Source: Boothiomyces macroporosus
Taxonomy: Eukaryota; Chytridiomycota; Chytridiomycetes; Rhizophydiales; Terramycetaceae
Direction of reading: 5' to 3'
Length of the DNA: 34,773 nucleotides
Assembly: GCA_027604185.1 (NCBI GenBank)
Contig: JADGKB010000127.1
Location: forward strand, 1 to 34,773
The position numbers and the translations under genes were made by a program. The first letter of the stretch is position 1. Each line of letters opens with the position of its first letter. Of this stretch, positions 21,829 through 32,001 are shown piece by piece. The notes beneath the pieces are model-generated. The model did not search any database. It was given only the letters and a program-made list of their open reading frames with translations, and had not been told where the DNA came from.

Positions 21829-22904
21829 ATGTCTAATTCACCATGGTCTTACAGATTATCACAGAAATCGCGTCCAAAATCAACTGTGAAACAGATGGTG
21901 TTGTCAAATCAGGCATCGATAGAATCATTAATTAGACAGGCAAAACCCTTAACAACATCTGCTCAAAAGAACAGACAGAGTGCGACGAGTAGACCAACCA
22001 CTGTTGGCGATTTAAAATTCCATACAGGCGATTCAAAGTGGAAGCCTGATTATCAAAATAAACGCTCAATTCACACATCAAAAACTGTAGAAACAACTGA
22101 TGAAAGACAATCTAGGGTTAGATTTTCAGAACCAGAATACGACAAGAAAGAATGCTCATCTACGAAACCGTAAGTGTGCCTTTCTCTTTATTCCAAAACT
22201 CGAATTACACCTTTTTTGTTTATAGTTGCTAACAGATAGTGTGTATTTAAACGAAGCCAATCTAAAGAAGCATACAGAGTACATGCGGATGATCCAGCCG
22301 TTATCAGTAATCGAGAGAGTTGCTCAGTGGGCACAAGGGTAACTTATTTTTAAGTTAGTATACCTATGGTATTGGAGGATCCTGATACACCATTATCTCA
22401 CCCGTCTCAGTCGAAATCATGCATCAGCAAAAGAAAGTCGTTGGGGTACAATTAATTTAATGGCAGCGAGTCTCAATCGGTTCCATCTTTACATTCAAAC
22501 GATAAAGAAGATAAGGAATCGCAGCATCGCCAAAAGTCTCTGCCATTGTTAGGTGAAATGCAGTTGACGGCAAACAGAGTTCAATCACCATTGTTTGTAA
22601 CCTCGTTCAATTCAAAACAAAGAACACAAGAAATGAAAAAGAAAGATCAATTACCCGTTACAGAGCCTCTTAAGTTTGCACATATTGATAATCATGGCGA
22701 CCGCGGAAGATTGATCTGTTGTTTAAAAGTTGAAATTAAATCTGGGGTGTACAAGATGTTACCAATACATAAGGTAGTCAATTTCTAAGAAAGAACGATG
22801 ATCCGATTAATCTAGCGTCTAATTTCTGCAAGACTTATAGACTTCTTGGATCAATGGAGTCGCTGAAAAGGCATATATTACTCTCGATGAAGACATATGG
22901 ATAG
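21829..22904 (+). CDS. unknown protein with C-terminal ubiquitin-like motif, 5 exons
   Basis: I do not recognise this 314-aa protein. Introns are 22170-22239 (70 nt), 22339-22358 (20), 22446-22466 (21) and 22774-22793 (20). Residues 1-115 are basic, Ser/Thr-rich and probably disordered. A short ordered block follows the first intron (VYLNEANLKKHTEYMRMIQPLSVIERVAQWAQG), then another disordered stretch. The last 50 residues, LKVEIKSGVYKMLPIHKNDDPINLASNFCKTYRL and on, show the pattern beta strands, D-D-P-x-x-LA-x-x-F-C, helix, seen at the ends of several ciliary and cytoskeletal proteins of protists. It follows CFAP300 by 105 nt on the same strand, so a ciliary role is possible but unproven. Confidence 0.82.
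22170..22239 (+). other. 70-nt intron, the longest in the window
   Basis: Starts GTAAGTGTGCC and ends GCTAACAGATAG, with a T-rich middle. It joins TKP to VYLNEA in frame. It is more than three times the common length, and its 3' end strongly resembles that of the 47-nt COX13 intron (ACTAACAGTTAG). Confidence 0.75.
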
Positions 22905-22978
22905 TTGTATAATAAAATCAATGAATTTAGAATTATAAAGTTTTTTTACAGCCTTTTGCACGTCACTTTTTGACAGCT

Positions 22979-23819
22979 ATGACTGTTTCGCAACTCGGTT
23001 ACAATTCCACAACAGGATATGCCACGACTGGATTCTGTGCAATATCAATCATATTTAGTTCAATTATGCTTTGTAAATTGCTTACAGGATACACGGCAAA
23101 TAAAACGTTGACACTCTTCTTGGTAACAACCCAGATAGTGAATATCATTACAAAAATATTATCATACATATACTACTTTGCCTGCCCTTACTTTCTCATA
23201 TTCAATATTACTGCAATCTTGGAAACGCAACTACTTTTTTTCATCAACATAACTAACCTGGAAGTACTTTTAGCTAAAGTTAGATCTTGGCAATATTTTC
23301 AATCTTAAATGAGAATATTACTCCAAGGAAGATTTGGATTGCACGGGTAGTCTTTGGAACGGTAGCTATACTAATTTGCATTGGCGTTGTGTGCCAAATG
23401 TTTTATTCCGCTTTCAGTGTTCCACCAACCCTTTCTAAAGTAAGATTAAACTAACCTGCAAGTTGATTCAATACCTTATATTGTTTTATAGTGTAGTTAC
23501 CGCGTGTTACGACAACGGGCAGGTGGTTTATCTTGCACATTTAATTTTTATAACTAAACGAAATAGAAACAGAGTGGAGGAGAAGCTCAAGAAGGTTATC
23601 AGTCTTAGCTTTGCAGTTGTTATTATTGATTGGTTAGGTGTAATACTGTATGCCTATAACATAGTAATGCAGCCCAAGGAAACTTTGTATCTGCTTACTC
23701 AATGTGTAATAGGTATCCATACATCGATGATGGCCTTTGTGCTGACGAGACTCAAGGAGCTGACATTTGCCGGCAAGGCCAAGATCAAAGTAACAGAAAC
23801 TACAGTTGTAATAAAGTAA
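22979..23819 (+). CDS. seven-membrane-segment protein, tandem copy 1, 3 exons
   Basis: A 265-aa integral membrane protein with seven hydrophobic segments, a short outside-type N-terminus with an N-x-T/S site and a short basic C-terminus. Introns are 23264-23283 (20 nt) and 23440-23462 (23 nt). I do not recognise the family. Conserved features shared with the next two genes: ITNLE then IFSILNENIT between segments 3 and 4, CYDNGQVVYLAHLIF in segment 5, IIDWLGVILYAYNI in segment 6, and ETLYLLTQCVIGIHTSMMAFVLTRLKELTF in segment 7. The layout resembles a small G-protein-coupled receptor, but no DRY or NPxxY motif is present. The start is the ATG at 22979. Confidence 0.85.
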
Positions 23820-23977
23820 GTAATCTTAATTCACATTGATGTTGAATATTCCAAAAAAGAGTAAGAATTTCGTGTAGAACAATGGATAATGAGCACAATG
23901 TGTTGAGGAGCACAAATCTCCATTGTGGCATTGTATATTAGCCTTGCTCTAATGCTATTCTCCAAAATTTGTCAAAG

Positions 23978-24824
23978 ATGGGACTGTCAATTTCCTTCTA
24001 CTCAATGACAGGCTGTATTACGATTTTTCTATTGATGATAACAATACCATTCAGCATATATATCATTTATCGACTCGCAAGAGGACTGACAGCTAATCGG
24101 CATTTGAAAGTCTTTTTGGCTGTAACACAAGTGGTTAGCATCATAGCAAAGATTATTGGATTCATTTACTATTTCTTTGTTCAAGATTACACAATTTTCA
24201 ACATTGCTGTTATTTTGGAATGCGCATTACTATACTCGATGGTCTTGATTGACTTGGAAGTAATTCAATTTAATGTAGATACTAGAAATATTCTCCATCT
24301 TGAATGAAAACATCACAAAATCGAAAATCAACATCATGAAAGTTGCTGTTGGGATTTATACGGTAGTAGTTTGTGGATCAGTCCTGATTCAAGCGTTTTA
24401 TGGATTTGGAAATGATCCAGTTGCGTTTGGATGGGTAAGAACGCGCTAACAAAAGTTTATCCAGATTTCAATCCTAGTATTTGCACTCTTTGCAGCATTC
24501 TATGATAACGCACAATGTATTTACTTGGCATTTTTGATATTCAAGTCAAAAAGAAATAGACAGGACATTGAATCGAAAGTGGTATCTACAGTGATGTTGA
24601 ATATCTCTATTTTACTTCTTGATTGGATAGGATTGGCTGTCTATACCTACAACATTCTCGCAAATCCACCAGAGTCTCTTTATTTAATCACACAGTGTTT
24701 CGTTGGAATTCATTTGTCATCAATGGCACTTGTATTGGCGTCGCTAAAAGAATTGACCTTCTTTGGTTGCAGCATTGAAAGAAAATCACCAAGGGTGAGC
24801 CAAACAGCTTTGAATATTGATTAG
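23978..24824 (+). CDS. seven-membrane-segment protein, tandem copy 2, 3 exons
   Basis: A 268-aa paralogue of the previous gene. Introns are 24260-24278 (19 nt) and 24435-24455 (21 nt, acceptor AAAAG). The first sits at exactly the same codon as in copies 1 and 3, just before ILEIFSILNENIT; the second matches copy 1. Alignment to copy 1 favours the AAAAG acceptor over an in-frame CCAG nine bases further on, because FIQISIL then aligns with LIQYLIL. Shared motifs are FYDNAQCIYLAFLIF, LLDWIGLAVYTYNIL and SLYLITQCFVGIHLSSMALVLASLKELTF. The start is the ATG at 23978. The 158-nt spacer upstream contains AACAATGG (23878-23885) and an inverted CCATTGT. Confidence 0.85.
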
Positions 24825-24874
24825 AATAAACCCCGTGTATTGTCTATGAACAATGGCACAATCAAATTTTCCCA

Positions 24875-25689
24875 ATGTCCCTAGACTCCATTAGGGTATC
24901 GTCAATCACCGGGATAGTGACAACCATATGCGCTTCAGCATCGATATCATTCAGCGCTTTTACATTATATAGAATTGGGAAAAATCTTGGATTTACAAAA
25001 AGTTGGTTAAGCCTAAATTTGGCGCTAATACAAATCATAAATACAGCAGTCATCATTCTGAATTTAATCTATTACTTCGCGGTTACTTACTTTCCCCTAT
25101 TCAGCTCAGCTTCTGTGTTGGCAGCCCTTAGTGTAACACTGATAGATTTACTAAACATTGAGGTACATTTAATTAACAGTAGATTTTGCAAAAATATAGT
25201 ATCCTTAATGAAAATATCACAAAGAAGAAGATCTGGATTGCCAAAGTGTTGTTAGTTTTATATGCTTTGATGTGCTCCATGGGCTTACTAATACAGTCAA
25301 CGAGCGCCAGTCCCGACCTGGTTAGTAGAGAAATACAAATCTATGCCGAGTACGGCATTTTAGCGCTGGTAGTTCCGTCTGTCATCTATGATAATGTACA
25401 GGCAATCTATCTGGCAACTTTGGTTTATAATTTCAGAAATTCCAAAAATCCCAATCAAGTTGTTTACAAGACTTTTCTCAAAGCCATATATATTAATTTG
25501 GTGGTTGTGATAGTGGATTGGATAGGCATTGCAATCTACGCATTCAACATTATATATTGTCCAGCGGATTCCCTATACCTGATTACTCAAACCGTTACAT
25601 GTATACATTCAACTGCATTGGTAACCGTCTTCTTACAATTAAAGAAACTGGCTTTCGTTGGAACCAAGCTCGACAAAACAGTATTTTAA
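24875..25689 (+). CDS. seven-membrane-segment protein, tandem copy 3, 2 exons
   Basis: A 264-aa third paralogue, the most divergent of the three. The only intron, 25163-25182 (20 nt), is at the conserved first position, before ILQKYSILNENIT. The second intron of copies 1 and 2 is absent, with uninterrupted coding through PDLVSREIQIYAEYG. Shared motifs are VIYDNVQAIYLATLVY, VVDWIGIAIYAFNI and SLYLITQTVTCIHSTALVTVFLQLKKLAF. Tandem spacing of 158 and 50 nt suggests local duplication followed by divergence. The family is unknown to me; sensory, transporter or receptor roles are all possible. It is convergent with Kre33 (25 nt). Confidence 0.86.
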
Positions 25690-25714
25690 ATGAATAAATA
25701 CACCTTTATTCCCT

Positions 25715-28700
25715 CTACTTTTTCGATTTTTTGTGCTTCTTTGCCTTTACTTTGGCAACAAGACCTTTGGAGTCATTTAGTCCACCATTGTACGCCTTTT
25801 CTGCAATTTGGTCTGCAGTCCCTTTAAACTGTTCTGCTTTACGTTTCTTTGAGCTGTTGGCGTTTGCAATGGCTACAACGTTTGAACCACCATTTGGTTT
25901 GACTTTTTTCCAGTCCTCATCGGTTCCTCCAATCTCAAAGCTACATTAACAATAAGTACCTTTTTAGATCAAGACTGTCGATCAACTCTCTTTGTTTTTG
26001 TTTGAATGCTTGGATTGCTTCATTTCCGGCTTCTTCCAAGTCATCTTCCAAAGTAACTGCACTAGGATCCCATTGTGTGTCATCATCCAAGTCTTTTCCC
26101 AAGACTTTTAGATCCTTGTTGTCTCGCTTGACGCTTTTGACGGTTTCTTCTACATCTTCAACCACACCCTGTTCAATAACTTTTTCAAAGTAATTGGACG
26201 CTTTTTTGATTGCTCTTGCAAAAAGTGCTAAAATCTGTGAAACACTGATTTTCAAGTCAGCTTCAACTTGCTCCACAGTCTTCTTTTGCAAGCCCAAGCC
26301 AACAAGAATTGCAGCTTGCACAGCAGATAATTTCACATTGAGATTATCATCCACATTCAGTTGGTTGAGAAAGTAGAATTTCGAAATAGTGGGGACCAAG
26401 TCAAGAATTACGTGATAGTCAAGTAAATTTTGGGAATACGAAGCCAATCGCTTCAAATCAAACGGAGATAGATATCTTTCAACTTTTGTGGCAGTGGAAA
26501 TAGGTACTAGATTAATGATTAATTACGTTCTTGTTCATGGACAGATTTTGACAAATTTGAGGCTTCAAGGACACTTAAAACCAAAGAAGTTGGGAATTCG
26601 CTGAATTGATAGCCAAGTAGCTGGATGAATCGTTTTCTGAAATCCCAAGAAAATTCAGCTAGCCATTCTTGGTTTTCCATTATTACTTTCTTTTTCAAAG
26701 TTTTCAACATAATGCAAGTATGTTCACCTGTCAAGTCATTTGCAGTTTGTCTAACGTAAACTGGTGTGTAACCAGAACGCTTCCAGAATTTGTGTAATTG
26801 ATTGGTTATGCCATAACTAACACCTAGCCACTGCAATTCTTCTTTTAGCGGACGTTCGGATAGTTTTAGCAGCAATGGCGGCATCTTTGCAGGATCTCTT
26901 ACTTTGATTTGATCAGTCGCTAATGTTGCGTTCTAATTTAGAAAAAATTACCTCAAGTTCTTCTTCAGATACCCTATTAAATTCTTCTGTAACCTGCTGT
27001 GTTTCTGATAGCGATTGGATTTCGCCATTATAATAAGCTTCTAGTTGCTCCAAAGCACGTTGCCCGTAACCCATACCAATGTAATCAGGATGAGTAGCAA
27101 TTCTGACAATTCTGCCTCCGGACAAGGATGCAAAATCATCATCTTGGAATTGTTGCGAAACCACCCATGGGATCAAGTCACCATTGGCTCTTACACCCCT
27201 ACTTAGAGATGCAAGAGCAGAACCTCGAGCGATTTGACCTTCCATGCAAATTTGCACCACACACAAAGGTTCGGGTAAAACTGCTTTAGTTTCATCAATT
27301 TGGGGCAAAAGTACAAACAAATGGTGAGCTGGGGCATCACTCAATAACTGCAGGTCATTAGGACTGTTCTTGTAGTGACTGGCAACATATAGAGCCATCA
27401 TTTTTTGCAAAAATGCTTCTGAAACAGGATGATAACTGAATAGTGTATCTCTTGTTACATAATACAGATCACAAGTCGAAGGATGTGGACACACTGCTGA
27501 AACTCTTGATTTTATGTTGTTGCAGTCTAAACACAAAAGTTTGTTTAACCAAGCTTCTACAGAGTCTCCAGCGCTATATCTGATCGGTTCTTCTAGTTTG
27601 ATTTCACGAAGTGATCTTGACAGGCTATCAGTCGATTTTTCTTTTCCATCTCTTCCCACTATTGTGCCTTCGGATACCGTCTTTCCAGAGGCTTGTTCAC
27701 GTAATTGCTTGATCAACTTTAATGAAAGAGATCTACCAGTCCCTTCGTAACCATTGATGGTGGAGGCCATGAATACTAAATATGGGCCAAGCAATTTCTT
27801 TACTATTGGTAAAGGAATAGCGGCAGCTTCATCAATTACGAGCAATTCAGCTTGAGCCAACACATTGTGGTCTGATGGCTGTATCCATTGAATAGTTTGA
27901 CGATGGTCTTTGAAAATGTTTACACGAACAACAGCTTTTTGGAATGCAGGGTTGTTGGATTGGATGATATCGTAATCCAAGTGTTCTTGATATCCCAAAG
28001 CATCGAACCCTTTAAATATAAATTCGAATAATGTTTTCAAGTTTTCTGGGCTTGGTGATGTAATGAAAATATTAGAATATCCATAAGCTACAGCGGCCGC
28101 AATTGCAATACCCAAGGAAGCAGATTTACCTCTACCTCTAGCTGCAGTCAAAGTAACAGTCGACTTTAATGTTTTTTCGGCGATTGCCTCCACAAAAGTT
28201 AAGACAGCTTTGGCTTGGTCTATAGTCTTGGTACAATTAACAAGAGTCCCAACAGGTAAAGTGTCTTTCATCGATTCTTTCAAATCTTTTAGTTCTTGTT
28301 GTTCTTTGGTAATTTCCTCTTCTACTCTGGATAATGGCTTGACGTTCTTTCCTGCACTAAGTGGCAGCACATTCAACTCATCATCTACTACTAGACACAT
28401 ATCACAACCACCCAAAGAGAGGATGAATCTTTCGTTGAATCTAGCAATTGTATCCTGATGAGCCTCAGTCCTATAGCGAGAGTGAACATCCATAGTCATG
28501 GAATATAGCTGCTTGAGCGAAGTCATTGTTTTCAAGAGCAATACCACAATACCACCACCTTCAACAGTTTCAACCGTTCTTGCAAGTAAGTTTGGGGTAA
28601 GCGCTTCGAAATCTTGCAAGATACACATTCCATAGGTATTACCCAAGATTTTATCAGTTTCCTTGTAGTAGGCATATCTGATTGAAGTCGAGGAGACAAA

Positions 28701-28991
28701 CAGTTCGAATGGATCGTCTTCATCAGCATCTCTAGTGCCCCTAGCGATTTCCTTTTTAATCTGATTCATTCTCTTTTTCCTATGACTGCTAAAAGATAAC
28801 TCCTTCTTGTAACACCATAATACATTGGGTCTAGCAGCAACTCTGGCTTTTGAAAGTAAATAGTGAAGAGTAACAACTTGGTCTCTTCCCCTATCTCCGA
28901 CTATTACAAAGAATGAACGATGATTGGTTTGAACTCCGTTTTGGATTATTGCTGGGATTCTTGAATCCAACTTTTTTCTCTGTTTCGACAT
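25715..28991 (-). CDS. KRE33: RNA cytidine acetyltransferase Kre33/NAT10, 4 exons
   Basis: Essential nucleolar ATP-dependent enzyme that makes N4-acetylcytidine in 18S rRNA and, with an adaptor, in tRNA. Introns are 26951-26933 (19 nt), 26526-26507 (20 nt) and 25959-25941 (19 nt). The product is 1072 aa from the ATG at 28991 (MSKQRKKLDSRIPAIIQNGV, the family start), close to the yeast length. Domains in order: N-terminal DUF1726-like part (1-200), helicase-like ATPase with P-loop TAARGRGKSA (281-290) and DEAAAIPLP, GNAT acetyltransferase with RIATHPDYIGMGYGQRAL, tRNA-binding C-terminal domain, and a Lys-rich tail (KAKKHKKSKK) typical of nucleolar proteins. It shares a 55-nt divergent promoter with the next gene. 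Confidence 0.97.
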
Positions 28992-29046
28992 TTTTGACAA
29001 AAAAAAATAATTGTCACACTTAAGCTTTCTGTCACGCTTTCCCACA

Positions 29047-30294
29047 ATGTTTGAAAGGGCAATTGAGATGATTGCAGAGCTGCCAGATAAATTCACTCAA
29101 CAAGATTTAATCCCTATCCTTGACGAGCTTGAATCGTTGGATGTTGATAATAAGCCACTCGTGCACTATTTGGAACACTACAATGTGCAGCTGTGGATAT
29201 TTGATCCGTTGAACAAACTCAAGATTACCCAGCTAATTGAAATCATTGATGAAATCCTTGGTGGCGAATGTGGTTACTACCTGCACAATTCCCATTCAGA
29301 TGAACAGATTCAAATTCCGGTAGTATCTTTGGATAAAGATTTATCCCATTTAGGCCAAGCTCAATACGACAGCGATTTAGTTTCAAAACACGAAAACGAG
29401 TTGTATTCGAATATCGCACCAGAGAACGATTATCCGAGCAATGAAGCCGATGTTGGCCAAACACACGAGAATATTCCAAAATCGGAATCCAACAAGAAAG
29501 AAAATACAGGTTTGACTGATGACTTTGAACAGAAATATGTCCGCGACCCGAAAAGAATCAGTTTTCTCGACGGTAGTTTAGAATCACACATCCAAATACT
29601 TGACAGATTATTTGAATTCCAAAGAGATACTCCAAAGCAAACTTTAATTCTGAATCAACTGAAGAAAGATCCAGTAGTTGATATCTTTGGATTCAAAATC
29701 TATATTCCCCTCGAAATTGTAGAATATTTCCTTGGTGATAAAACAATACGAGTTGGACTGCAATTACTTGATCAAATTGACACCAGATTTCTCTTGCGGA
29801 TAAAGAGAATCCCCCAAATACTCTTAGATACAAAGCCCATCGTGAAGAATTTCGATATACTCGTTGGAAAATTGAAAGCAATCAGAGTAATACATGTCAG
29901 CCAATTCACAATGCGGGATATCATAATAGGAAAGTTTGATTTACACCTTCAAGATTTAAAATTCCTTTCTGAAGTATCAAAGAATCCTTCCTACAAGTTG
30001 ATTTACTCTGCCGTATTGCAAATCCCGGTAATAATCCAGCGCTTCACGGTATATTCCGGCCTAGTAGACTTTGATCTTTATTTGGAGATTACCTTTACTG
30101 ATCATTTCCGTGTTTATCTTTCTCTAAAGGCAAGAAAAGCTTTTAAAAAGCGGCTGGAGCGTAACTTGAAAAAGCACATGTACAATTACATTTGCAACTG
30201 GCTGACTAGGCTTGCGGGTATAGTGCGACTATTCACTACTATGAATGACTTTATGTATCATCTGTTCTGCTATTTAAATAAATCGCAAACCTAA
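29047..30294 (+). CDS. unknown 415-aa protein, single exon
   Basis: I do not recognise this protein. It starts at the ATG at 29047, 55 nt from the Kre33 start, and no intron is needed. Residues 1-75 are helical and Leu/Ile/Asp-rich (MFERAIEMIAELPDKF). Residues about 95-180 are acidic and disordered. The rest is rich in Leu, Ile, Val, Phe and basic residues with many predicted strands and helices, including VVDIFGFKIYIPLEIVEYFLGD and FDILVGKLKAIRVIHVSQF, and ends in a very basic Lys/Arg block (KARKAFKKRLERNLKKH) and aromatic residues. No signal peptide or clear membrane segment is seen. The lack of introns in a gene this long is unusual here; an in-frame mini-intron without a stop could be hidden. 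Confidence 0.75.
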   Translation: MFERAIEMIAELPDKFTQQDLIPILDELESLDVDNKPLVHYLEHYNVQLWIFDPLNKLKITQLIEIIDEILGGECGYYLHNSHSDEQIQIPVVSLDKDLSHLGQAQYDSDLVSKHENELYSNIAPENDYPSNEADVGQTHENIPKSESNKKENTGLTDDFEQKYVRDPKRISFLDGSLESHIQILDRLFEFQRDTPKQTLILNQLKKDPVVDIFGFKIYIPLEIVEYFLGDKTIRVGLQLLDQIDTRFLLRIKRIPQILLDTKPIVKNFDILVGKLKAIRVIHVSQFTMRDIIIGKFDLHLQDLKFLSEVSKNPSYKLIYSAVLQIPVIIQRFTVYSGLVDFDLYLEITFTDHFRVYLSLKARKAFKKRLERNLKKHMYNYICNWLTRLAGIVRLFTTMNDFMYHLFCYLNKSQT

Positions 30295-30376
30295 TGATCA
30301 CTCCTTCCAATCAAGCACTCTTTATGAACGTTTTTCTAACACATACACCATCAAAGAAAGTATAATTTTTCCGAAA

Positions 30377-31350
30377 ATGTGGAAACGGTTCAAATCAACA
30401 ACTTTTTTTACGGGTAATGAACTAGACAGACAGAGCACCAAACGATTGCTCACAGATAAACTATTGACAGAGCGCAAGTTGTCCCGCACAATGATATTCA
30501 ATGACCTAAAGTATTTATCCAAAAACGACCGAATTTGTTGGTTGGACTATGATCAAACCAAGGATTTCTTTGATTTAAAGTACGCAGTGTATCTCGGAAA
30601 AGATGTTCAGTTTGATATAGGGTAATTGTTATTAACGAGATATTGGGCAATGGATGTGACTAGTCTTAAATTGAACTTGGACCAGCATGGAGAATTTGTT
30701 CATTCCAGACCAGCAGCTTTTAAGTTACCAAACATGGAAGCTGCATTATTTGCTCAAGCGAGATCAATGATTGACTGGAATGCGCGGTATGTTTATTGCC
30801 CAACCTGTTCTTTTAAAACAGTTTCCTCTGAAGTTGGATACAAAAGAACATGTGAAAACAAGGAGTGTGTTTCGCACTCTACTACTCAAAACTATTCCCA
30901 TCCAAGAACGGATGCAGTAGTAATTTCTGCTATTGTTTCCCCTTGCGGACAAAAACTACTTTTGGGAAGAAAAAAGATCTGGCCAGCTAAAATGTACAGC
31001 TGTATTGCTGGATTTGTTGAGCCTGGCGAATCTATGGAAGAAGCCGTGGTAAGGGAGGCCAAAGAAGAGACTGGTGTTGAAATTGAAGCAGTTTCTTACC
31101 ACAGCAGCCAACCATGGCCATTCCCTTCACAGTTAATGTTGGGCAGCATAGCGTATGCTAAAACTACCGAGATTCAGCTAGATGATGATGAATTGGAAGG
31201 TAACTAAAAGTAAACCTAGATGCGAGATGGTTTGATAAAGAAACAGTCATGGAAGCCTCACAAGGAAAGTCGAAAATCTTGCAATTGTCACCGCCAACTG
31301 CCATTGCGAATACATTGATCATGGCTTGGTTAAACAATTCCAAAATATAA
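30377..31350 (+). CDS. NPY1: NADH pyrophosphatase (Nudix), 3 exons
   Basis: Nudix hydrolase that splits NADH into NMNH and AMP and removes NAD caps from RNA (NudC, Npy1, NUDT12 family). Introns are 30622-30639 (18 nt, acceptor CGAG) and 31200-31219 (20 nt). The product is 311 aa. A zinc ribbon uses Cys 135, 138, 153 and 158. The Nudix box is residues 206-228 (GFVEPGESMEEAVVREAKEE and on), followed by SQPWPFPS (238-245), the diagnostic NADH-pyrophosphatase motif. The second junction restores ELEDARWF. The C-terminus is Ser-Lys-Ile, a plausible type 1 peroxisomal signal; relatives in yeast and animals are peroxisomal. Confidence 0.96.
30622..30639 (+). other. 18-nt intron of NPY1
   Basis: Sequence GTAATTGTTATTAACGAG. 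Unspliced, the frame meets TAA at once; spliced, it reads FDIGYWAMDVT, matching the family. A longer 42-nt alternative ending at CTAG would delete the conserved WAMDV. It is the shortest intron found here, with branch-like TTAAC and a GAG acceptor. Confidence 0.85.
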
Positions 31351-31546
31351 CCAAATCTGATAATTATCTTTCTTTTACAGCTTGCTTACGTGTGTATATT
31401 ATATCTCGAATGGTAACCTAATTAGTCTCATTATCATCCAAATCTATTGTTCCAGATTATTTACTCAACTGGCAAGATCAATCACATGATCATTATTTTA
31501 GCTTATTTATACAAGTCAACTGACCACAAAAAGTTTACTATTTAAA

Positions 31547-31866
31547 ATGAAAGGCAAGATTTTTCTAATTCAGAATCATATAGAGATGCATTAAACAAAC
31601 CTCATTCAAATAAACCTCATAATAAAAGAAGGAGAAAGCGAAAGATCAAATTAACGTTTGTGAACCACATCGACAATGAATTTGAACAAGTGATGCAGGA
31701 TATCAATCAGCTGATTATTCATGGATATGAAGATCTGGATCATTCCGTAGAGCAGAGGAGTGAATTCTCACCGGAAGAGATTGGGCTGCACATATTTGAT
31801 GATTACCAGTTGTATAGTGATTCTAGCTCTTTGAGCAGTTCTGTAAGGTCTAATTCATACTGGTAA
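31547..31866 (+). CDS. small basic/acidic protein with GC-AG intron
   Basis: I do not recognise this 99-aa protein. The ATG at 31547 plus one codon and a base is followed by a 20-nt GC-AG intron (31554-31573, GCAAGA ... CTAATTCAG); splicing gives MKESYRDALNKPHSNKPHNKRRRKRKIK. This basic stretch looks like a nuclear localisation signal and includes the repeat NKPH-S-NKPH. The rest is acidic (QDINQLIIHGYEDLDH, FSPEEIGLHIFDDYQLY) and ends in SSSLSSSVRSNSYW. The frame ends at TAA TAA. An alternative 56-nt intron, 31846-31901, would extend the protein by about 60 residues through 32083, overlapping the next gene in another frame; I could not decide. Confidence 0.6.
31554..31573 (+). other. 20-nt GC-AG intron
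   Basis: Begins GCAAGA after AAAG and ends CTAATTCAG. Of the 65 introns placed, this is the only GC-AG one. Its donor context, AG before GCAAG, fits the rule that GC donors pair otherwise strongly with U1. The upstream exon is only 7 coding bases, so the call depends on the ATG at 31547. Confidence 0.55.
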
Positions 31867-32001
31867 TAAATTCATCCTTTTATCGATATTGGCAATAGAG
31901 AGATATCAGATGCGCGTTGGGATGCGCCTATCTTGAGATGCTGGGAGTGCAAAATCAGAAACTGCAAGACGCCACCAGAAACTTTTTGCCGTGGAAATTC
32001 A

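Noticed and set aside
23878..24856. AACAATGG sites (23878, 24849) as a shared HMG-box element of the membrane-protein array
   Set aside because: Only two of the three promoters have it, and an 8-nt AT-rich word is expected by chance. Noted in the gene entry only.
29011..29046. TTG-initiated extensions (also at 22970 and 23969)
   Set aside because: These need a non-ATG start. ATG codons just downstream at 29047, 22979 and 23978 are sufficient.
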